Assembly: GCA_947503895.1 (NCBI GenBank)
Contig: CANNFT010000003.1
Location: forward strand, 372,001 to 436,000
Length of the DNA: 64,000 nt
Direction of reading: 5' to 3'
Origin: an uncultured Saccharospirillaceae bacterium
GTDB taxonomy: Bacteria > Pseudomonadota > Gammaproteobacteria > Pseudomonadales > Oceanobacteraceae
Shown: positions 27,293 to 36,280 of the stretch, one piece after another
Numbering within the stretch: position 1 is the stretch's first letter
Layout: the number at the start of each line of letters is the position of its first letter
The notes under the pieces: model-generated
Told to the model about the DNA's origin: nothing
Seen by the model: only the letters and a program-made list of their open reading frames with translations
Databases searched by the model: none
Program-made: the position numbers and the translations under genes

Positions 27293-27955
27293 ATGACCCT
27301 AGGCACCGAACAAAATATCCCATTTGAGTTACTAGAAAAAACCCGTCCTCAACAACAGCGCGCCATTCAAACGTATGAGCGCATTTTAGAGAGTGCAGCT
27401 GAGATTCTGTCAGAGGGTGGGGTCGAGAAGGTCTCAACGAATGTTATTGCTGAGCGTGCGGGCATTACTGTTCCTGCCTTATATCGTTATTTCCCGAACA
27501 AGTACGCGGTCCTTTACACGCTGGGTGCTCGGTTAATGGACCGACAAAATGAAGTCATGGTGAGCTGGTTTCAGCAGTATGAATCTGATCATGACCCGTT
27601 CAAACCTATCCATCACATGTATGAACTCTTTCGAGATACCTTAGCCGTGACACGGGAGCAAACGGCAGGTTTTACCATCCTAAAATCTATGAGAGTGCTG
27701 CCTGTTCTTCAAGAGCCGCGACTTCAATCTCACTATGCCATGACCGATTGGATTTGCGATAAAATTGCGCAGCCGTTAGGTGAGGATATCCCCGAAGATA
27801 TGAAGGTTCGCATCCGACTCATTATGGAGTTGGGGACGTCTGCAATGGAGATGGCTGTTGATGATCCTAAAATGGATGAGGACACGGCATTGCGGGAAGC
27901 TGGTAAGATGGTTGAGGTGTATTGGATGGACTATTTAGCCAGTCTTTCCATTTGA
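27293..27955 (+). CDS. TetR/AcrR family transcriptional regulator
   Basis: A 220-residue regulator. The N-terminal helix-turn-helix reads ILESAAEILSEGGVEKVSTNVIAERAGITVPALYRYFPNK, standard for TetR. The C-terminal ligand domain is not typed. GAGG lies 6 bases before ATG 27293. No obvious target is adjacent; the palindrome before the DUF1329 operon is one candidate site elsewhere in the window, but this link is a guess. Confidence 0.9.
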   Translation: MTLGTEQNIPFELLEKTRPQQQRAIQTYERILESAAEILSEGGVEKVSTNVIAERAGITVPALYRYFPNKYAVLYTLGARLMDRQNEVMVSWFQQYESDHDPFKPIHHMYELFRDTLAVTREQTAGFTILKSMRVLPVLQEPRLQSHYAMTDWICDKIAQPLGEDIPEDMKVRIRLIMELGTSAMEMAVDDPKMDEDTALREAGKMVEVYWMDYLASLSI

Positions 27956-27964
27956 GGGTGGTGG

Positions 27965-27998
27965 GGAGCTTCGAAAATGATTGAATTTTAGAAGCTCC
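27965..27998. terminator. inverted repeat between convergent TetR and hotdog genes
   Basis: GGAGCTTC and GAAGCTCC form an 8-base stem with an 18-base AT-rich loop, directly after the tetR stop. A weak terminator at best because no long T-run follows. Confidence 0.4.
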
Positions 27999-28065
27999 AA
28001 GCGCTATTTCATAACAGGTCTAGTGTTAGTTTGCCTGTCATACGGTGCTTGCTCGTCGTTCAGTC

Positions 28066-28509
28066 CTAAGAGGCATGTTTTACGTTCATCGTGATGTCTG
28101 CCGTAAAGCACTTCGTACCTTCTGTGTCAAAAGCCGCGACGGAAACGACGATATTGCCGGGTTGCGAAAAGTCTACATCCGAAGCGTCACATACTACTTT
28201 CAAATCTGTCTTAGCTTTTGCTAAATATTCAACGGTCATACCTTTAGGAATCCAACGTGCACCTTTGGGTATGGATACATCTGTGGTCATCCCCCCTGCT
28301 AATTCTGCTGCATTACACATGGCAATAGCGTGTACCGTGCCGATATGGTTGTGCACTTTTTTCTGGTTTTTAAGATTAACCTCACAGTACCCCGGTTTTA
28401 ATTCAACAACATCTGGATCAATAGTTGAAAAGTAGGGGGCTACTTGGGCGATACCTTGTGAGAACGCTTGTCCACCCATTTGATTAAACATCTTTAAAAA
28501 CTGACTCAT
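28066..28509 (-). CDS. hotdog-fold protein (DUF4442/PaaI-like thioesterase)
   Basis: A 147-residue hotdog-fold protein. YCEVNLKNQKKVHNHIGTVHA is followed by CNAAELAGG on the central helix and IPKGMTVEYLAKA on the sheet, the pattern of DUF4442 acyl-CoA thioesterase-like proteins. It probably hydrolyses an acyl-CoA. It lies 68 bases downstream of the MarR gene on the same strand and may be co-transcribed with it. Confidence 0.8.
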   Translation of the reverse strand: MSQFLKMFNQMGGQAFSQGIAQVAPYFSTIDPDVVELKPGYCEVNLKNQKKVHNHIGTVHAIAMCNAAELAGGMTTDVSIPKGARWIPKGMTVEYLAKAKTDLKVVCDASDVDFSQPGNIVVSVAAFDTEGTKCFTADITMNVKHAS

Positions 28510-28577
28510 TGCTGAATATTCCTTTAGTGATTGGACGTGAATTGAATGGGCACGCAGTTCATAGGCGAGTGCATGCC

Positions 28578-29006
28578 TTAGTTTTCAGGTAGATGAAATT
28601 TTTCTAGTACATGATTTAGAAATTTTGTAATGGTGCTGATTTCTTCAATGGTGAAATCTTCCGTGAGTACTTCATTTAATGATCTAATCAGTGGAAATAT
28701 TAACGGCAGTTTTGACGAGCCAAGAGAGGTCAAATGCAAGCGTGACGCTCTGCCATCTTCGTTACACGGCTGCCGAGAAATCAGGTTGTTTTTCTCCATT
28801 CTGCTCACCAGTCCAGTGATAGCGGAATGATTTAAGGCAAGTGCTTTCGATAATTGTTTTTGCTGGCACCCTTCATTTTTCTCGATGAACATTAATGCGG
28901 CGGCTTGAGAAATGGAAATATTCAGTTTTTCATTACTTTGAGCTTCAGCAAATTTAAACATGCAATGGCGAGCCATGTTGATGAGAAAAAATAAACGGTT
29001 ATCCAT
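28578..29006 (-). CDS. MarR family transcriptional regulator
   Basis: A 142-residue MarR-type winged-helix regulator: QKQLSKALALNHSAITGLVSRMEKNNLISR forms the recognition region and EDGRASRLHLTSLGSS the wing. It is divergent from the cytochrome c gene and upstream of the hotdog gene on the minus strand, so it may control both and itself through the intervening inverted repeats. Confidence 0.88.
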   Translation of the reverse strand: MDNRLFFLINMARHCMFKFAEAQSNEKLNISISQAAALMFIEKNEGCQQKQLSKALALNHSAITGLVSRMEKNNLISRQPCNEDGRASRLHLTSLGSSKLPLIFPLIRSLNEVLTEDFTIEEISTITKFLNHVLEKFHLPEN

Positions 29007-29013
29007 GAATATT

Positions 29014-29060
29014 ACTTAGTAGTTTGCATATGAAGTATTTAGGTTACATGTGAACTAAGT
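29014..29060. promoter_or_regulatory. inverted repeat upstream of marR, candidate autoregulatory site
   Basis: ACTTAGT (29014-29020) and ACTAAGT (29054-29060) are perfect inverted arms. Between them, GCATATGAA and TACATGTGAA form two similar half-palindromes. The location immediately before the marR start codon suits an operator. Confidence 0.45.
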
Positions 29061-29204
29061 TGAAAAGCAAGTGTTCAAGCAGATAGGGCGAATTGGAAGG
29101 AGTTTCTGATCGAAGTTGAAGCCTACAATTTGAACGATTCAAGAAACCTTGGTCGCCAGATGTGTGTTAATTTGGGCCAAACGATAGTCATAGCTAGTTT
29201 TTTC

Positions 29205-29231
29205 TTGACCCTACTGACCGCTGTTTATAAT
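29205..29231 (+). promoter_or_regulatory. sigma-70-type promoter of the cytochrome c gene
   Basis: TTGACC at 29205 and a perfect TATAAT at 29226 are separated by 15 bases. Transcription would start near 29238, about 27 bases before ATG 29265. This position argues that the gene starts at 29265, not at the upstream in-frame TTG 29130. Confidence 0.55.
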
Positions 29232-29264
29232 CTGCTCAAACATAAGAATAAAAAGAGTGAGTCT

Positions 29265-29702
29265 ATGTTGCGTCCTAGTCAAAACTTGTCTTCTCGGTCG
29301 AACCACTTATCAAAAGGCTTTACGTTGCGGTTGCGTCAGGTGATGGGTGTTTGTTTCATCTCATATTTTTTCATCGGTTTGTCAGCTTGTTCGCCTGCAA
29401 AAGATCCTGCTGCGATTTTATTAAATGCCCAGACCGCTCAGCCAGAGGATGAGCACTTAGCCGAAATCTACCAGCGAAGTTGTAAGACGTGCCACACATT
29501 GGCTGAAACAACGGCACCACTGGTGGGCGATGGTGAAGCTTGGGCCCCGAGAATTGATAAAGGCATGGGTGTCTTAGTGGATCACGTGATAAACGGCTTT
29601 GGTGGGATGCCGCCTTACGGACTGTGTATGGACTGTGAGGTTCACGAATTTGAGCAGCTGATCGATTTTATGGCTAAGGACACCTCTAGTCATCCACTTT
29701 AA
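29265..29702 (+). CDS. c-type cytochrome lipoprotein
   Basis: A 145-residue protein with a signal segment ending in a lipobox (IGLSAC near residue 42) and a single haem-binding motif CKTCH. The distal methionine is probably in GGMPPYG. Another pair of cysteines (CMDC) near the C-terminus is typical of cytochrome c5-like proteins. It should be anchored in the periplasm and carry electrons. ATG 29265 has GAGTGAG upstream and lies just after a good promoter; a longer frame starting at TTG 29130 adds a second hydrophobic stretch. It precedes an FAD oxidase gene and may accept its electrons. Confidence 0.8.
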   Translation: MLRPSQNLSSRSNHLSKGFTLRLRQVMGVCFISYFFIGLSACSPAKDPAAILLNAQTAQPEDEHLAEIYQRSCKTCHTLAETTAPLVGDGEAWAPRIDKGMGVLVDHVINGFGGMPPYGLCMDCEVHEFEQLIDFMAKDTSSHPL

Positions 29703-30018
29703 GCGCTGGTCGAAAGATCATTCTAAGTTCAAAGCGTGTTTTAGAAGGTCTAACGAGTTAAATCGAGAAAACACAACACAGAAGTTAGGATGATCTACAG
29801 CCTCTTGCGGAGCCAAATTGGATGATTAGCGGTGCCCTAAAGACATTGTGGCTGGTACAGAATGACCATTCACTGTTTTATGAATAACTGGCACTCTAAT
29901 ACCCCAATAAAAGGCGCTGCGGAAGTCAGAAGCTAAGTCATCAATTTGCAAGTGAATGTTGACGAAATACAAATATAGGGTCCATAGCGAGGCCCTATCT
30001 TACTCTAACAATAAGAAT
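29703..30018. other. 316-base gap before the FAD oxidase gene
   Basis: No gene or strong hairpin was seen. An open frame extends from TTG 29956 into the oxidase gene, but the Tat signal starts only at 30019. Confidence 0.35.
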
Positions 30019-31437
30019 ATGCTCATGATCACAAGACGAAATCTCCTTAGCAGTTTAGTGGCGGCAGCAGGCGCTAGCACTTTACCCGCCGGGTCTGTAT
30101 TTGCAGGGCAAAATACGGGTCAAAACCTAACCGGTTCATCCGAAACTTCCTCTAAAAACAGACGAATTCCTTGGAGAAATTGGTCTGGCTCCCAAACGTG
30201 CTTCCCGCAAGCGCGTAAAGCACCAGGTACGCTCGGTGAATTGCAAGACATCATCGCCTCAGCAAAAGGTTGTGTTCGCCCAGTGGGCTCTGGCCATTCA
30301 TTTACTTCGCTGGTGCCTACTGAAGACACGATTTTATCCGTTAGTCGAATGAGCGGTGTGGTGTCGCATGATGCCTCCAATAACACTGCCGTCATCCAAG
30401 CGGGCACACGGTTAGGCGATATTGGTGGCCCCTTAGCAGAAGTTGGTCAAGCCATGATTAACATGCCGGACATTGACGAGCAAACACTCGCGGGCGCTCT
30501 AGGTACAGCGACTCATGGTACAGGTGCAGGAATAGGGTGTTTACCTACATTCGTGGAGGGCATTCAACTGGTAACAGCGACAGGGGATGTATTAGAGTGC
30601 GACCGTTACCAAAATGCCGATATTTTTAATGCAGCCCGTGTCAATTTAGGCGCTTTGGGAGTGGTGACGCAAGTTAAATTGCAAAACATGCCTAAATATA
30701 GGTTAAAGCGTGAAATCAGTTGGCACTCTATCGAGGACATATTGGAAAATGCAGAAGCATTAGCGGATGCAAATCGAAACTACGAATTTTATTACATTCC
30801 ATTCTCGGGAATGGGCTTTCATGACATTCAAAATATCACCGAAGACCCTGCTGCTAAGTCTGAAAAACTTGACCAGAATGATGGTGCAGAAACATTGAAA
30901 GATTTAAGAGACTGGTTAAGTTGGTCACCGAAACTGCGACAGTTAATCCTTAGCACCTATATGAAAACCATTGATAAAGAAGTGACGGTGGCAAATTCTT
31001 GGCAAAACTACGCGAGTGAAAGGAATGTTCGTTTCAATGAAATGGAATACCATTTACCAAGAGAGAACGGTATTCAAGCATTTAAAGAAATCCGTGCAGT
31101 GGTGGAGAAAAATTTTTCAGAAGTATTTTTTCCATTTGAAGTTAGATTTATTCAATCCGATGACATTTGGATGAGCCCTTTTTATCAACGTGAAACTATG
31201 TCTATCGCGGTCCATCGGTTCTTCGAAGAAGATTATAAGCCACTCTTTAAAGCGGTCGAGCCAATTATGAAGAAATATAATGGGCGACCGCACTGGGGGA
31301 AAATCAATACACTCACGGCTGATCAGCTACAGCCGCACTATCAGCACTGGAATGCATTTAAAAGCATTCGTCAGCAACTTGATCCAACCGGAAAATTCTT
31401 AAATCCTTACTTAAAGACTCTATTTAACGTGGCATGA
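30019..31437 (+). CDS. Tat-exported FAD-linked oxidase (D-arabinono-1,4-lactone oxidase family)
   Basis: A 472-residue flavoprotein with a twin-arginine signal (TRRNLLSSLVAAAGAST). The VAO-type FAD domain follows: RPVGSGHSFTSL, ALGTATHGTGAG and NLGALGVVTQV. The C-terminus carries the ALO-domain end HWGKINT and DPTGKFLNPYLK. ALO-family enzymes oxidise sugar lactones or related alcohols at carbon; the actual substrate is unknown. Export before folding with FAD fits the Tat route. The gene is followed 52 bases later by another Tat-exported protein and preceded by a cytochrome c, suggesting a periplasmic oxidation pathway. ATG 30019 is chosen as the start of the Tat signal. Confidence 0.85.
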   Translation: MLMITRRNLLSSLVAAAGASTLPAGSVFAGQNTGQNLTGSSETSSKNRRIPWRNWSGSQTCFPQARKAPGTLGELQDIIASAKGCVRPVGSGHSFTSLVPTEDTILSVSRMSGVVSHDASNNTAVIQAGTRLGDIGGPLAEVGQAMINMPDIDEQTLAGALGTATHGTGAGIGCLPTFVEGIQLVTATGDVLECDRYQNADIFNAARVNLGALGVVTQVKLQNMPKYRLKREISWHSIEDILENAEALADANRNYEFYYIPFSGMGFHDIQNITEDPAAKSEKLDQNDGAETLKDLRDWLSWSPKLRQLILSTYMKTIDKEVTVANSWQNYASERNVRFNEMEYHLPRENGIQAFKEIRAVVEKNFSEVFFPFEVRFIQSDDIWMSPFYQRETMSIAVHRFFEEDYKPLFKAVEPIMKKYNGRPHWGKINTLTADQLQPHYQHWNAFKSIRQQLDPTGKFLNPYLKTLFNVA

Positions 31438-31489
31438 TTACGTCAGGCAACTTTTAAAATTGTAGGCCTAATTCGAATTTGAGGTGGAC

Positions 31490-32773
31490 ATGAAAAATAA
31501 AATAAATATAAGTCGCCGAAGTTTATTGTTAGGTGGGCTGGCAGTCGGAGCTGCAGGCGCTATTGGGCTGAAGCCAAGTGATTCGGGTGCGCCTCACAAT
31601 GATTATTTCGAAAAATTAAGCGACACTTTACATAAAGAAAAAATCTCAAAACCGACGATGGTAGTCGATTATGATCGTATGCTTGAGAATATAAGCATTT
31701 TAAAAAGTCACATTAAAGATCGATTTGATTATCGGATTGTGGCTAAGTCACTACCCTCTATTCCTATGCTTAAGTTGGTCATGGAAAAATCGGGTAGCCA
31801 TCGATTAATGGTATTCCATCAACCGTTTTTAACTCAGGTCGCGCGTGAATTACCCGATGCAGATGTATTGATGGGTAAACCGATGCCAGTCGTGGCAGCG
31901 GAGAAATTCTATAAAAGCTTCGATAAAACCACTGGTTTTGATGCTGAGCACCAGCTCCAATGGTTAATTGATTCCCCTAAACGATTACGTCAATACTTAG
32001 CCATGGCAGAAAGTTTAGCGACTAAAGTTCAAGTTAATATTGAAATAGATATCGGCTTGCATCGAGGTGGGGTGAGCAATGATGATGATTTTTTAGAAAT
32101 GCTCCACTTGATCCACGAATCAGAAAATCTTACGTTATCTGGTTTGATGGGTTATGAACCCCATATCGGAAAAGTGCCTGCCAGTATTGAATCAACACGC
32201 GGTGCAGCTATGCATCTTTATCAACACTATGTTGACCTCATTGAATTAACATTAAATATTGATGCCAAAAAACTGTGCCTGAATAGTGGTGGAAGCCCAA
32301 CTTATCAGCATTACGATGAAGGCAGTTACCCACATAACGAGTTGTCAGCCGGCACCTGCCTTGTTAAACCCGCTGGGTTTGATACTGATAGTTTGGCCGA
32401 TCATATTCCCGCTTCGTACATTGCGACACCTGTTTTAAAAGTGCTAGATGAAACTGAAATACCGGGTGTGGCTTGGCTAGGAGATGTAATGTCAGCTTGG
32501 GATCCCAATAGACAACAAGCATTTTTTACGTATGGCGGGTACTGGAAGGCGACACCTGTTTCACCAAAAGGCGTCAGCTTGAATCCAGTATTTGGACGAT
32601 CAACCAATCAAGAAATGTATAACGGCTCTTCTGCTGTTAACCTTCAGCAGGATGATTGGATTTTCATGCGACCCAATCAAAGTGAAGCAGTGTTTTTGCA
32701 ATTTGGCGATATAGCCGTATACAGGGACGGGAAAATCGTTGATCACTGGCCAATACTTTCTGAAAATGCTTAA
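31490..32773 (+). CDS. Tat-exported alanine racemase/D-threonine aldolase-like PLP enzyme
   Basis: A 427-residue protein with a Tat-type signal (SRRSLLLGGLAVGAAGA) and an alanine-racemase-type barrel. KPTMVVDYDRMLENI leads to RIVAKSLPS, where the lysine is the likely PLP Schiff base. VNIEIDIGLHRGGV and LCLNSGGSPTYQHYDEGSY fit the D-threonine aldolase/DSD1-like family. A C-terminal domain carries GDVMSAWDP and FMRPNQSEAVFLQFGDIAVYRDG, typical of the metal-binding part of that family. A periplasmic PLP enzyme of this type is unusual. GAGG sits 5 bases before ATG 31490. Confidence 0.83.
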   Translation: MKNKINISRRSLLLGGLAVGAAGAIGLKPSDSGAPHNDYFEKLSDTLHKEKISKPTMVVDYDRMLENISILKSHIKDRFDYRIVAKSLPSIPMLKLVMEKSGSHRLMVFHQPFLTQVARELPDADVLMGKPMPVVAAEKFYKSFDKTTGFDAEHQLQWLIDSPKRLRQYLAMAESLATKVQVNIEIDIGLHRGGVSNDDDFLEMLHLIHESENLTLSGLMGYEPHIGKVPASIESTRGAAMHLYQHYVDLIELTLNIDAKKLCLNSGGSPTYQHYDEGSYPHNELSAGTCLVKPAGFDTDSLADHIPASYIATPVLKVLDETEIPGVAWLGDVMSAWDPNRQQAFFTYGGYWKATPVSPKGVSLNPVFGRSTNQEMYNGSSAVNLQQDDWIFMRPNQSEAVFLQFGDIAVYRDGKIVDHWPILSENA

Positions 32774-32812
32774 TCAAGCTAACAAGCATTGAGATATTGG
32801 GCCGGTGTCAGT

Positions 32813-32865
32813 TCAACCACTTACTAGGCGAATGCCATTATTAAAGTTTACCTAGTAAGTTGTTG
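32813..32865. other. inverted repeat in the gap between convergent genes
   Basis: CTTACTAGG (32820-32828) and CCTAGTAAG (32851-32859) are perfect arms with extra CAAC/GTTG pairing outside. They lie 3' of the PLP-enzyme gene. The loop is 22 bases and no T-run follows, so the function is unclear. Confidence 0.4.
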
Positions 32866-33064
32866 AAAGCCACAGTCGCGTCAAAGGTACAATGCTCAAC
32901 TCTGAAAACTTATATGTTGAGCTTTTATTCGACTATTTTAATTTTGGTTGAATTGTCTCACTTGAAGTACCTTGATCAGGGCGCCTAAATATCTGTGTGA
33001 TTGAAATTCGCTTCCATTCAAACAGTTTTCACCCATTAGCCCTTCTGTAGCGCCAACTTGGCAC

Positions 33065-33568
33065 TTATTTAGAGGTTGCGGCGGTAGCAAAGTTATTCAG
33101 TGCATTTTTTACCTTGTTAAGTATTTGATCGCAGCCTTGTATATTATGCCTTTTCTTTAAGTACATCGGATCGTTGTACGATAACCAAACCTTTCCTTTC
33201 GCGTCTTGTTGTATCAGAGCTTTTTGAGGTAAATCAATCGCCACAGAGGGTGCGCATTTCATCAATGGACTTCCGACTTTGGGGTTGCCAAAAATCACGA
33301 GTTCTATTTGATTAATATCTACACCTGCTTTTTTTGCGCCTTCTCCATGATTAATTCGATTAAATACAGTCATGCCTTTCTTTTCTAGAACGGCGATTAA
33401 TCGATCTGCGGTGTCAGATACAGAGTGGTGGCTTTGGGTTTTTATCATACCGCTGCTGGTGGTATCGGATACGGCAATATTCGGTACGAGTAATGCGATC
33501 AACGCTAAGATGGTGCTTAGTTTCTGTTGTCGCAAGCCTAAACCTTTTATTGTTCTTTTTAACATCAT
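33065..33568 (-). CDS. DUF302 family exported protein
   Basis: A 167-residue protein with an N-terminal signal peptide (LSTILALIALLVPNIAVS) and a DUF302 domain: SVSDTADRLIAVLEKKGMTVFNRINHGEGA, IELVIFGNPKVGSPLM and DLPQKALIQQDAKGKVWLSYNDP. The function of DUF302 is unknown; it is common near redox or stress genes. The start at 33568 (MMLKRTIKG) has GGAG 6 bases upstream; the ATG at 33589 lacks a site. It sits 27 bases downstream of the GNAT-nitrilase gene and is probably co-transcribed. Confidence 0.85.
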   Translation of the reverse strand: MMLKRTIKGLGLRQQKLSTILALIALLVPNIAVSDTTSSGMIKTQSHHSVSDTADRLIAVLEKKGMTVFNRINHGEGAKKAGVDINQIELVIFGNPKVGSPLMKCAPSVAIDLPQKALIQQDAKGKVWLSYNDPMYLKKRHNIQGCDQILNKVKNALNNFATAATSK

Positions 33569-33595
33569 TTTGATCTCCATATTGGTCAAAGTACT

Positions 33596-35182
33596 TTACT
33601 GTTTATCCGGCTCTGAAATATCAAAGTCTTGTTTTCCCACCCATTCCACTCGATAAAGATCCCGCCTTCTGTCTAAATAATTTCTAACCGATCCTTCATG
33701 CTGCAGTGTATTAAGTTTTGCGAGATCTAAGTCAGTAATTAGGGTCATTTCTGTATTTGGTGTGGTTTCCGATACAATGGCATCGTGCGGAAATGAAAAG
33801 TCTGAAGGTGAAAAAACAGCCGTTTGTCCGTATTGAATATGAACATTGTCTACTTTGGGTAGATTGCCAACACTGCCTGCAATGACGACATAGCATTCAT
33901 TTTCAATCGCTCGTGCTTGAGCACATCGACGGACGCGCAAATACCCATTCTTCGTATCGGTCCAAAATGGAACAAATAGAATTTGCACTTCCTTTTCGCT
34001 TAATAGGCGAGCGAGTTCAGGAAACTCAACATCATAGCAAATTAGAATGCCTATTCTGCCAAAATCGGTATCGAAATAATTTAATTTGTCTCCGCCTTGC
34101 ATTAACCAGTCACGTTTTTCATGGGGCGTCGGATGTAATTTGTATTGATTGTCGACTGTACCGTCTCGGCGACATAAATAACTAACGTTATAAATACTGC
34201 CATCCTCGATGATGGGCAGTGAGCCGGCAATAATATTAATGTTGTACGATACCGAAAGCCGTGAAATTTCGATGAGTATTTCTTCGCTATAGCTGGCCAG
34301 ATGGGTAACGGCTTCCATCGGCGAATCTTCAGGGGAGAAGTCCATTAAGGGCGCGTTAAAAAATTCGGGAAAGAGCGCAACGTCGCATTGGTAATCGGAG
34401 AGTGCATCGACGAAATATTCTAACTGCTGCAACAGCTCGGATATATCTTTAAAGTATCGCATTTGCCATTGCACGCAACCGACTCGCGCGGTGGTTTTGG
34501 GAGCACCAATTAATTTCGGATTATCTGGCTCGTAATAAATATTATGCCACTGGAGCAGTGTGGCATACCCTCTGGACTCTTTGTCTTCTGGTAAGTAGGC
34601 TTTTAATATTTGCTTGACTTCAAACCCATTTGATAATTGAAAGGTTAGAGTGGGGTCGTACAAATCTTTCGATTTAACCTTTTCTATATATTCGTACGGG
34701 CTCATGTCCTTAGAATGATTTTGATAGTTGGGAATTCGCCCGCCGGCCATGATCGATTGCAGGTTTAGGTTCACGCACAATTCCCTGCGCGCTTCGTACA
34801 ATCGTCTTCCTAGGCGTAAGCCTCGATAGTCTTTGGATACAAATACATCCACTCCGTATAGGACATTACCATTTGGATCGTGCGTCGTAAGGTATGCATC
34901 TCCGGTAATTTCTTCGTAAGTATGCTTATCACCAAAATTCTTATAGTCAACAATGACCGAAAAGGCGCCAGCCACAATTTTCCCTTTATCCTCAATGCAT
35001 ATTTGACCTTCAGGAAAGGTGGTTAATTGCGTCTTAAACTGTTTTCGAGTCCAGCTGCCGCCTAGAGACGTATATACATCGTCCATTAAGGCTTTCAGGC
35101 CTTCAAAGTCACTCAGTTTAAAGTGCCTTAACTCAAGATGGTGCTCATTCGGTTCATGAAATTCCGAGGTGTCATTACTCAT
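33596..35182 (-). CDS. bifunctional GNAT acetyltransferase / carbon-nitrogen hydrolase
   Basis: A 528-residue two-domain protein. Residues ~15-220 form a GNAT fold (acetyl-CoA loop around GVDVFVSKDYRGLRLGRRLYEARRELC). Residues ~230-510 form a nitrilase-superfamily domain with the Glu-Lys-Cys triad: Glu in DVALFPEFFNAP, Lys in QYKLHPTPHEK and Cys in ILICYDVEFPE. The fused architecture is a known conserved family, but its reaction is unknown. One possibility is successive amide hydrolysis and N-acetylation of a small amine. Confidence 0.9.
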   Translation of the reverse strand: MSNDTSEFHEPNEHHLELRHFKLSDFEGLKALMDDVYTSLGGSWTRKQFKTQLTTFPEGQICIEDKGKIVAGAFSVIVDYKNFGDKHTYEEITGDAYLTTHDPNGNVLYGVDVFVSKDYRGLRLGRRLYEARRELCVNLNLQSIMAGGRIPNYQNHSKDMSPYEYIEKVKSKDLYDPTLTFQLSNGFEVKQILKAYLPEDKESRGYATLLQWHNIYYEPDNPKLIGAPKTTARVGCVQWQMRYFKDISELLQQLEYFVDALSDYQCDVALFPEFFNAPLMDFSPEDSPMEAVTHLASYSEEILIEISRLSVSYNINIIAGSLPIIEDGSIYNVSYLCRRDGTVDNQYKLHPTPHEKRDWLMQGGDKLNYFDTDFGRIGILICYDVEFPELARLLSEKEVQILFVPFWTDTKNGYLRVRRCAQARAIENECYVVIAGSVGNLPKVDNVHIQYGQTAVFSPSDFSFPHDAIVSETTPNTEMTLITDLDLAKLNTLQHEGSVRNYLDRRRDLYRVEWVGKQDFDISEPDKQ

Positions 35183-35332
35183 AATCTTATCCTTGATACT
35201 ACCGTTAATTCTGGGCTTTGCATCATCAATGCAATGGGTACGAACTTAATTTACTTTATCAGTGGTTTTTACGGATACTCAAATCAGGGTCGAGCTTAGC
35301 CACGGCAAGCTTGTTGTTGTCTATCATATTCA

Positions 35333-36106
35333 TTATTTAGCGCTGGAAATATTGGGTGCTGAAGTGCCTGAATGCTTTCGTCGATAATAGATCTGAGTTA
35401 TCCATCTTGTCCCAAAGTTCAGCACGATAAAAATGATGATGGATGATACTACGAGCAATATGGCGATCCAGCCGAACAAATCGGGCGCTTTCATCAATAT
35501 TGTCATTAACGATTCTTGATAATAGAAAAACCATTGGTGGTTATCTGGAAACACCCAGTGGTGGAAGGCATAAAATACTTTTGTTGGTCCGATCAAGATG
35601 ACAACCAGTGCGGACAATCCGAGTGCTGCTATGGTGAGCAAAGCTTGATTAAACAGACTGGGAAAAACCGCCTTTCGAGCAGTCAGGTAATATGTCGTCG
35701 CTCCCCACAATAGGATAATTAGGAGGCTGATCACGGCAAGTTGGTTGATTAAGTGTGCGACATCCTGCAGGTGAATGACTTCAGCTTCTCTCAGTAAAGT
35801 GTCAATGCGATCGCCTGATGAAGTGTGATACTCAATGTCTTCGAGTCCAGCGCCGTTTCGATGAATTGCAATGTTGATTGCGTGGAATAGCTGCACACGT
35901 TCTTGTTTATTCGTTTTTTCGAAGTCGAGTTTAAATTGATTCTGTGGGCCAAATTTTTGGCTGTGTTGTTCGATATCTAATGTGTCATGCAATATAGGGT
36001 AACCAAAATCGAAAATGGCTAACATTATCCAGCTTATGGTCAGTGCCAACCATAGCCCACCTAAACTATAAAGCGCCCAGCCTAGCGCGCTACGTAACTT
36101 TTGCAT
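35333..36106 (-). CDS. DUF1461-like integral membrane protein
   Basis: A 257-residue inner-membrane protein with four or five helices: one near the N-terminus (GGLWLALTISWIMLAIF) and others around residues 122-140, 150-172 and 210-232. A periplasmic loop contains LLREAEVIHLQDVAHL, a segment reminiscent of DUF1461 (TIGR01906), whose members include Lit-like lipoprotein-modifying enzymes. Similarity is partial, so the assignment is tentative. It is a single-gene unit. Confidence 0.6.
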   Translation of the reverse strand: MQKLRSALGWALYSLGGLWLALTISWIMLAIFDFGYPILHDTLDIEQHSQKFGPQNQFKLDFEKTNKQERVQLFHAINIAIHRNGAGLEDIEYHTSSGDRIDTLLREAEVIHLQDVAHLINQLAVISLLIILLWGATTYYLTARKAVFPSLFNQALLTIAALGLSALVVILIGPTKVFYAFHHWVFPDNHQWFFYYQESLMTILMKAPDLFGWIAILLVVSSIIIFIVLNFGTRWITQIYYRRKHSGTSAPNISSAK

Positions 36107-36280
36107 AATCTACATCGCCTAACAGGTTGTCAAAAGGGTGGCTGTTTTAGGAATGACCGTCAAGGGTTCTGTGTGGGTATTGTTTGCATTTTATTTATAC
36201 CGTTATCATCTGCTATTGATTAGGGTTGATGAAAGCGGTAGGGTGAGCGCGCAAAATTTGTCTATAGAGTGAACAATATC

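Noticed and set aside
29130..29264. N-terminal extension of the cytochrome c from TTG 29130
   Set aside because: A good TTGACC/TATAAT promoter lies inside the extension and the lipoprotein signal starts later.
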